A stretch of 64,000 nt of DNA from Macrocybe gigantea (Eukaryota; Basidiomycota; Agaricomycetes; Agaricales; Callistosporiaceae): contig SJRY01000136.1 of assembly GCA_011319805.1 (NCBI GenBank), forward strand, positions 186,001 through 250,000, read 5' to 3'. Positions 57,816 through 64,000 of this stretch are shown here, one piece after another. Within the stretch, counting starts at the first letter, position 1. Each line of letters opens with the position of its first letter. The translations under genes were made by a program, and so were the position numbers. A model generated the notes under the pieces. The model saw only the letters and a list, made by a program, of their open reading frames with translations, was not told where the DNA came from and did not search any database.

Positions 57816-59346
57816 TTTCCAAGTGACCTGGTGTCGTCTGTAAACTGACTAGGGAAACAAAACAGTGCCTTTTTTTAGTGTTTCTTTTTTTTCCATCTTA
57901 TCAGGGGAAACGGAAAACGAGAGCTCCCATTTATGCTATGGAATAGAGGTTCGGACATGTTTCTCGCCTCATCTCCCTTAATAATAGTCTATGGCGTTGC
58001 AAAGGCGACTGTAAATCTTTTTTTTCTTTTGTTCTCTTGCTCCTTTTTCTACACGTTCCCATTTCTATGGTTTGCTGTCTCTCGATCTTCTGTCGGCATG
58101 CGTGGTATCTGAATGAAAGGTTTCTCTTCTCTCTGCACATGTTTTGGTCTCTAGCTTTGCATCCATAGTTAACTCAATGTAGAGTAACCGTAATCTATCA
58201 CGATGGCTTGTAACTGTCCAAGTGGAGAGCAGAAGCAGAAGTTGTTTACATTTTTTGAGGATCGATGATCTCATCCGGGCACTATGCATGGTCATGCGAG
58301 CAGTCAGTGATAGGCCTTGTCTGATGCGCGAAATGGAAAAACAAAGATCCGTTCCGTCTTTACCGTTACCTTGTGGACCACCGCATTGAGAAGGAACATT
58401 CACTTGCGGAATAGGGCTTGTAGCATTGGCTTTGGGAGCTGAATATGCCTCAAGCCTTGCAGGGTCCAAGCGATGAGACTAGCTGGACTTTCGAGCGGTG
58501 CAGGACGCAGCGTTTGATGTTTAGGTGCCAGACGGTAAGATAGGACGTGCGCTTTGCATCTTATTCATATCCTGTCGGCATCAGACGGCAAGGACCTCCA
58601 ACTCACCGCCGATCTCTGTTAGTGCCTAAGCGATGATCTAGCCATTCCGGGTGTTCTTGCGGTTTTAGAGTGATAGGAGCGACGCACTGGCCATACGTCG
58701 TGCAGATTGAAGGCGAAAACGGGGCGCCTAGTCCAAACTGCGGGCGAAATGGCCGGATTAGGGAGCCACGCGTTCCTGCTGTGCACAGGCCATCCCACCA
58801 CTACGATGCGTCTGGTTGGGTCTTGTTCTGATCAAAGCGTAAACTGAGGTCGGGAACGCGAAGCCGAAGAAATGAAAGACGTGCGCGCCTTAAAAACTCG
58901 CCCATTCTGTAGACTGCCGCCAGTTTTCGGCTGAAGGGAGGAGTCGGGAGTCGCATACCGTGTCAAAGAGACGTCTGGATGTTCAGTGACGCTGCCGCGC
59001 GCTGGTGCCATTTCGGCTCCTCCTGAAATCTACTTTCAATCGTCCGAATCGTTAGTAGCAAACAGGACGTACATTCTAGGTCAACATGTTACTTTGTCGA
59101 CGAGTCCGATGCAGGAAGATCGGCAGCAGTAGCTGCGAATGAAGGATTAGGTTGACGGCTTCTTCTGGGGCCGGTAAGGAGCCTAAGGCATGTCCAACTT
59201 GAAATCGATTTTCGACTTTAAACCAGTCAGATTTTTCCATCTAGTAACTGCGGGGGAATAGCAAATAATTATATGGAACAGTAATACAAATGTAGTAAGT
59301 ACAAATCGACCATGAGCAAGCGGAAAGAAACCACAGGAGTGAGCAT
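57816..59346. other. Convergent spacer, no gene recognised
   Basis: About 1.5 kb with T-rich runs after the RRM gene. Open frames on the minus strand (58065-58469, 58619-58801) have no motif. Confidence 0.4.
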
Positions 59347-59876
59347 CTACACTTCCTGGCTGACGCCGCCCTCCTTCTCTCGTTTTGTTGTCTTGCTTGG
59401 TAGGAGTTCGGGTGCTATGTGGGGCACAACACCACCCTGTGAGATGACGACATGACCGAGGAGTTTGTTCAGCCTGCCAAATCACCGTTAGGGTACGGCC
59501 CAACGAACGTAAATGAGAAAGCAGCTTACTCTTCGTCGTTTCGGATCGCAAGTTGAAGATGTCTCGGGACAATACGTTGCTTCTTGTTATCACGAGCTGC
59601 ATTTCCAGCAAGCTCAAGGATTTCAGCTGCAAGGTACTCCAGGACTGCCGCGAGGTAGACTGTCCGCCCAGTCAGTTGATGAATTTGAGACAGTTTGGGT
59701 CGCCACATACCTGGCGCGCCAGCACCGACACGTTGTGCGTAGTTGCCCTTTTTCAGAAGACGATGCACACGACCGACAGGGAATTGGAGGCCTGCCTTCG
59801 CGGACCGGGATTGAGATTTGGAGGAATCGCCGCCGGCCTTGCCTCCAGATTTGCCAGCTTTGCCTTTACCAGACAT
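59347..59876 (-). CDS. HTA1: Histone H2A (SQE-tail, H2A.X-like)
   Basis: Core histone of the nucleosome. Exons 59876-59711, 59659-59530, 59473-59347; 140 residues. Canonical features: [16 protein letters not shown] tail, [18 protein letters not shown], the acidic-patch region [59 protein letters not shown] and a C-terminal SQEV. The SQE-hydrophobic ending is the site of damage-induced phosphorylation in fungal H2A. Introns lie after GAPG and after NDEE. Divergent with H2B. Confidence 0.97.
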
Positions 59877-60248
59877 GACGAATGGATGTGTGTGTGGTGT
59901 GAGTGTGATGAAATATGAATGTAGGTGCGCTGAAGCGTTGGTGGTGGTGGACGAAAAGAAGGTTAAGCTGACCAGACGCTGCGAAAAAAAAAAGTGCTGT
60001 GATATTTATACGCCAGGCGGAGGGCCAATTAACAAAGCCAGCAGCCGCGTGCGGGAGTCACGTGTCGGTGGCTTGTTTACTACCAATCAACAAGGACGCG
60101 TTTCTGGACGCGTTGACGCAAACAGCGACAAACTAACGCGCCCTTATATAACCATGTACTCGTCGAACGTCTTCCCTCGTTTCGTCTTTATCCACAACTA
60201 CCCCGCTTGGCCGATCCGTAGCCCTCTGCATAGAATCTACTCGTACCA
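59877..60248. promoter_or_regulatory. Shared H2A/H2B promoter with TATA, CCAAT and MCB boxes
   Basis: 372 bases between the two ATGs. Plus-strand TATATAA at 60145-60151 serves H2B; the reverse complement of 60001-60010 reads tataaatatc and serves H2A. CCAAT occurs at 60026-60030 and 60083-60087. ACGCGT (MluI cell-cycle box, bound by MBF in yeasts) occurs at 60096-60101 and 60108-60113, with a related ACGCGC at 60136-60141. This suits G1/S-specific histone expression. Confidence 0.8.
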
Positions 60249-60801
<553 letters not shown>

Positions 60802-61021
60802 ATGTCCTGACTCGCTGCACGCATCCTGTTTGCATTGTTTATCTGCTGTGAGTCATCTGCCTCGGTGTTCTGTTTTCGTAGTCTCAACATCTTTGGCAGG
60901 TCTCCCAAATTTCGAGGAAACGTCGCAGTTGTATATCAGTTTTACATGTATTCGTTAATTTGTATAATTTCACCTGATTGCAATGCATCTTATGGCCACA
61001 AGAACAGTATGCAAGATATGT
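60802..61021. other. Convergent spacer, H2B / ArgJ
   Basis: 220 bases between the two stops; no coding signal. Confidence 0.5.
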
Positions 61022-62670
61022 TCAACTGCGATAGTCCCCATTGATTCGTACATATTCCTAGGAAAATGGAATCAGTAGTGGAACGTGTTGTTGAAATGGA
61101 CAACCTACGTAGCTGAAATCGCACGTCCAGTATTTGGCCTCACCGTCGCCACCCATCCCCATGTCAACCAGGATTTCAAAATCTTCGCATGCCAGAATTT
61201 CCTTTGCCCTGACCTCGTCGACTTTTTCGGGTTCGCCGTCAATGAGGACGGGGAGAGGCGACGAGCCATCAGAGGGCACGAACGTGACGCTAACCTTTGT
61301 GGGATCGATAGTGGGAGCGGGGTGTTGGCGTCGGGGGACGTGAGCGGTACGGAGCCGGTCGCGGCGAGGATGCGGCCCCAGCTGTAAAAGGGGAGGGATA
61401 TCAAGCTGGAACAACGTTTCGAAGGAAGGCCTGAGCTCACTTTGCGTCTTCGCCGTAGAGCGCGGTCTTGACCAGCGCGGATGTGGATATGCGGGAGGCG
61501 ATCTTGTGCGCGTCGTGGTATGTCGGTGCGCCCTGGTCGAAAGAGTGAGAGAGGCTGCTAAGCCGCGGAGGAGAGGCTCACCTTGACGGTGACGGTGACA
61601 AACTTTGTCGCGCCCTCTCCGTCGCGGACGACGAGCTTGGCGAGGTCGATGGCAAACTCTGTCAGCTCGCGGCGGAAGATGTCGTAGGCTTCTCTGTCGG
61701 TCTCCTCGTCTATCACTTCCTTTCCCGCGGTGGCGGAGCCGTTGGCGAGGACGATGATGGTGTCGTTGGTGGACATCTCGCCGTCGACGGATATGGAGTT
61801 GAAGCTTCGGTCGACGGCGTAGGTGAGGGCGGACTGGAGGCTGCGCGGGGAGACAGCGGCGTCGGTGAGGATGCACCCGAGGAGCGTCGCGTGGAGCTGC
61901 TTGGCGGAGGAGAAGGACGTCGCGGCGGGACCCATGTCCGGGTGGATCATCCCCGCGCCCTTGTCCATGCCGGCGAGGCGGTACTCGACATCACGAATGC
62001 GGAAGGCGCGTGCGCGCAGCTTGGGGAAGGTGTCAGTCGTCATGAAGGCCTTGGCGGCACGCTCCCAGGCAGCAAAATCGGATCCGAGCGACGTCGTCGT
62101 CGTCACGGGCCGCTGCGCGCGGATGGCGGAGACGATTTTGGAGATGGGGAGGTGTTGGCCTATCACGCCGGTGGACATGACGAGCGTTTCGTGCTGGCTC
62201 TGGGCATCGTCGCTTCGCAGAGGGGGCAGGATGGCGTCGGTCTCCTTGACCATCGCCCATGCATCATCGAGGCCCTGTTTACCGGTGACGGCATTGGCGC
62301 AGCCGCTGTTCACGACGATCGCACGCGCCCTGCCGCCGTTTTCCTTCAGGACTTGCTCTGAAACGAGGACGGGTGCGGCCTTGAAAGCGTTGCGGGTGAA
62401 GCAGGCGGCGGCGGCGGCGGGGTGCGGCGAGGTGGAGAGAATGAGGGCGAGGTCGGGCACGGTGGGGCTCTTTTTGATGCCGGCGTGCACGCCGGTGAGG
62501 AGGTAGCCCTTTGGGAAGAGCGAGGATGGGAGTTGAGCATGGTGGTGCGCTTTTGAGGGCCCCGGCTTGATGGTGACGGTGGAGACGGTGGAGGAGAACC
62601 GCCTGAACACCCGTGCGACGGGCAACATTTTGGAAGTAGGGACGAGAGGGAGGATGCTCAGACGAGTCAT
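61022..62670 (-). CDS. ARG7: Glutamate N-acetyltransferase / ornithine acetyltransferase, ArgJ (one apparent 1-nt frame break)
   Basis: Mitochondrial bifunctional enzyme that recycles the acetyl group from acetylornithine to glutamate in arginine synthesis. Exons: 62670-61582, 61532-61441, 61381-61109, 61057-61022; about 496 residues. A basic presequence (MLPVARVFRRFSS) fits mitochondrial import. Seen motifs: FPKGYLLTGVHAGIKK, VNSGCANAVTGKQGLDDA, MSTGVIGQHLPI, DMGPAATSF, and HATLLGCILTDAAV containing the Ala-Thr self-cleavage site, SVDGEMSTNDTI, and KYWTCDFSYEYVRINGDYRS at the end. Exon 3 needs one extra base at the GGGG run 61319-61322 (plus strand) so that APTIDPTKVSVTFVPSDG follows in frame; the lengths sum to one short of a codon multiple without it. 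Confidence 0.9.
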
Positions 62671-63200
62671 TTTTATATTTCATGGCGTAAATGACTCGAA
62701 GTACACGATTGTATCCAATTTCCGTTTGAGCAGCTGTGAAAATGCTCAGCCGTCGTTGGCATCATACGAAATCTTTGGAGATTCGCTCTTCCATCGCTCC
62801 GTTACTCTGACAGTCGTCTATAAGGGCCGGGCAGAGTGCAGCACACGTTTGCTGCATCGATGGGTAAAGAAAGAGTTTTGATAGTGAAAATTTGATCGCT
62901 ACAGTGCCAGCGGCCACGTGATGCCTCTCATCCTGCTGTTCGGACGCGTCTGGTTACTTGTGCTGTTGCTGTCCATGTGATTCTATCATCCTGTCAGTGT
63001 TCTAGTGCACATGCAACACCATGCATCTCTTGACTTTTCACACTTCGAACGTGTGCGTTGGCATCACATTTCAAGCTTCGGATCAGCTTGCTCCCCTACA
63101 ATTCGAATGAGAATGGGAAACCGGGCTGCTGGGCGACTGGGCTACTCGGCTTATAAGGCCAAGCTGGCGTCTTGCTAGCAGATCACTTTCTAGGCCAGGC
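62671..63200. promoter_or_regulatory. Divergent region, ArgJ / sphingomyelinase
   Basis: 530 bases between ATGs. A TATAAGG at 63152-63158 is a candidate TATA element for the sphingomyelinase gene. Confidence 0.45.
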
Positions 63201-64000
63201 ATGCATTTTCAGCAGCGTCTAGCCTTGTCACTCTCGCTCCTCGCCTCTGTCGTGTCAGGTAGTCTCGTCGACGATATCGTCAACGCGATCGAAAACGCCG
63301 TCGACTGCGGTTCCTGCCATGCACTCCTCGTCCCATTGCAGGGCCTCGCTCTCCTCGGCGATTCTACCTTTTCAAACACGTTCATCGCCGTCTGCAAGGC
63401 GTTGAAGGTGCGGCGAGGCTTCTTTTTTGTGAATTGCGTTGCAGGCGCCGTAGCTTATATCCTACGTTTCGTAAGCTCGAAGACGCAGATGTGTGCCAGG
63501 GCGCCGTCGAGCAGCAGGGTCCAATCCTTGCGCACGATTTGCGTTCCATCTCAGCATTCGGACAGACCGCGACCAAGCTCTGCGACGCTATCTTTGGCCT
63601 TTGTCAGCCGCCCACCGTGAACAAGTACACCGTGCCAATCCCTAAACCGGCTCCCGCGAATCCAAAACAATTCGTGTCAACCGGCAAGCCGCCGGTCCAG
63701 GTCGCGCATTTCAGCGACGTGCACATCGACAGAAAGTATACCGTGCGTGCCTCCCTTCGTTCGGTAATAACAATCGAGGACTATATGCGTGTTCCTCATC
63801 CTTCAGCCCGGATCGGACGCGACGTGCAACAAGCCCATCTGCTGCAGAAACTTTCCCGACTCTCCGAGCACAGCAACGACTCCCGCTGGGCCGATGGGCA
63901 TGCACGGATGCGACACTCCAGCGCAGCTGGCTCAGTCGATGCTCAAAGCCATCTCGGCCAACAACGTGTTCTCCATTTTTACCGGCGATGTCGTCGATGG
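63201..64000 (+). CDS. Acid sphingomyelinase-like phosphodiesterase (cut by window end)
   Basis: Secreted or lysosomal/vacuolar enzyme cleaving sphingomyelin-type lipids. Exons seen: 63201-63407, 63476-63742, 63807-64000 (continues beyond). A signal peptide (about residues 1-20) is followed by a saposin-B-like cysteine-rich region (CGSCHALLVPLQGLA, DVCQGAVEQQGP, LCDAIFGLCQ), then the calcineurin-like phosphoesterase domain with metal motifs VAHFSDVHIDRKY and IFTGDVVDG, and CNKPICCRNFP between. At least 222 residues are visible; the catalytic His motifs lie outside the window. Confidence 0.9.

Noticed and set aside
61058..61876. Long open frame on the minus strand overlapping ArgJ
   Set aside because: Its early part is Arg-rich out-of-frame sequence; only its last third matches the ArgJ C-terminus, which fits the single-base break described.
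61823..62506. 227-residue plus-strand open frame
   Set aside because: Antisense shadow of the ArgJ first exon.

Overview
This window is nuclear DNA of a basidiomycete fungus, most likely an Agaricomycete. Genes are dense on both strands and cut by many short introns (mostly 47-75 nt, about 140 in all, with CTNA-type branch points). Several protein families are typical of, or restricted to, Basidiomycota: DUF6593-like, DUF6699-like and DUF6535-like proteins and the 'macrofage activating glycoprotein' family. I rebuilt gene models by hand from splice signals, reading phase and family motifs. I ran no search, so family names rest on recognised motifs.

Layout, left to right: OPT oligopeptide transporter 1 (652-4034, +); UBC4-type ubiquitin-conjugating enzyme (5901-6574, +); DUF6593-like protein (7601-8278, +); secreted GH16 beta-glucanase (9639-11195, +); stand-alone Nup96/Nup145C nucleoporin (11367-14417, +); DUF6699-like protein (15718-16239, +); single-pass membrane protein A (16575-17656, -); CYP53-like benzoate hydroxylase P450 (18073-20072, -); secreted MAG-like glycoprotein (21171-23340, +); glutathionyl-hydroquinone reductase (23567-25001, -); an orphan (26192-27489, -); a second orphan (29331-30474, +); OPT-superfamily transporter 2 (31321-34679, -); GET5 (36283-37405, -) head-to-head with NDUFS5 (37579-38136, +); membrane protein B, a paralogue of A (38366-39099, -); an SRRM1-type PWI/RS splicing factor (39710-41456, -); a galactonate-dehydratase-like enzyme (41672-43320, -); ERV25-type p24 (43726-44560, +); an internally duplicated secreted protein (45659-47001, +); signal peptidase subunit SPC2 (48179-49087, -); a tail-to-tail pair of DUF6535-like proteins (49568-51658 + and 51714-53832 -); a two-RRM RNA-binding protein (54844-57815, +); divergent histones H2A (59347-59876, -) and H2B (60249-60801, +); the arginine biosynthesis enzyme ArgJ/ARG7 (61022-62670, -); and the start of an acid sphingomyelinase cut by the window end (63201-64000, +).

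Most genes are unrelated housekeeping functions. Possible functional neighbours are the CYP53-like P450 and the glutathionyl-hydroquinone reductase, with the MAG glycoprotein between them; this would fit aromatic-compound handling but is inference. The histone pair shares a promoter with TATA, CCAAT and ACGCGT boxes.

Two patterns stand out. First, five otherwise intact gene models in four genes (OPT1, Nup96 twice, OPT2, ArgJ) each need exactly one extra base, usually in a short G/C run, which points to assembly errors rather than pseudogenes. Second, about five introns use GC-AG splice sites, and very small exons (6, 6, 9 and 11 nt) occur in four genes; automatic annotation would probably miss these. 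I found no clear mobile element, CRISPR, rRNA or tRNA. The best candidates for undescribed biology are the membrane protein family A/B, the duplicated Kex2-site secreted protein, the inverted DUF6535 pair and the two orphans.
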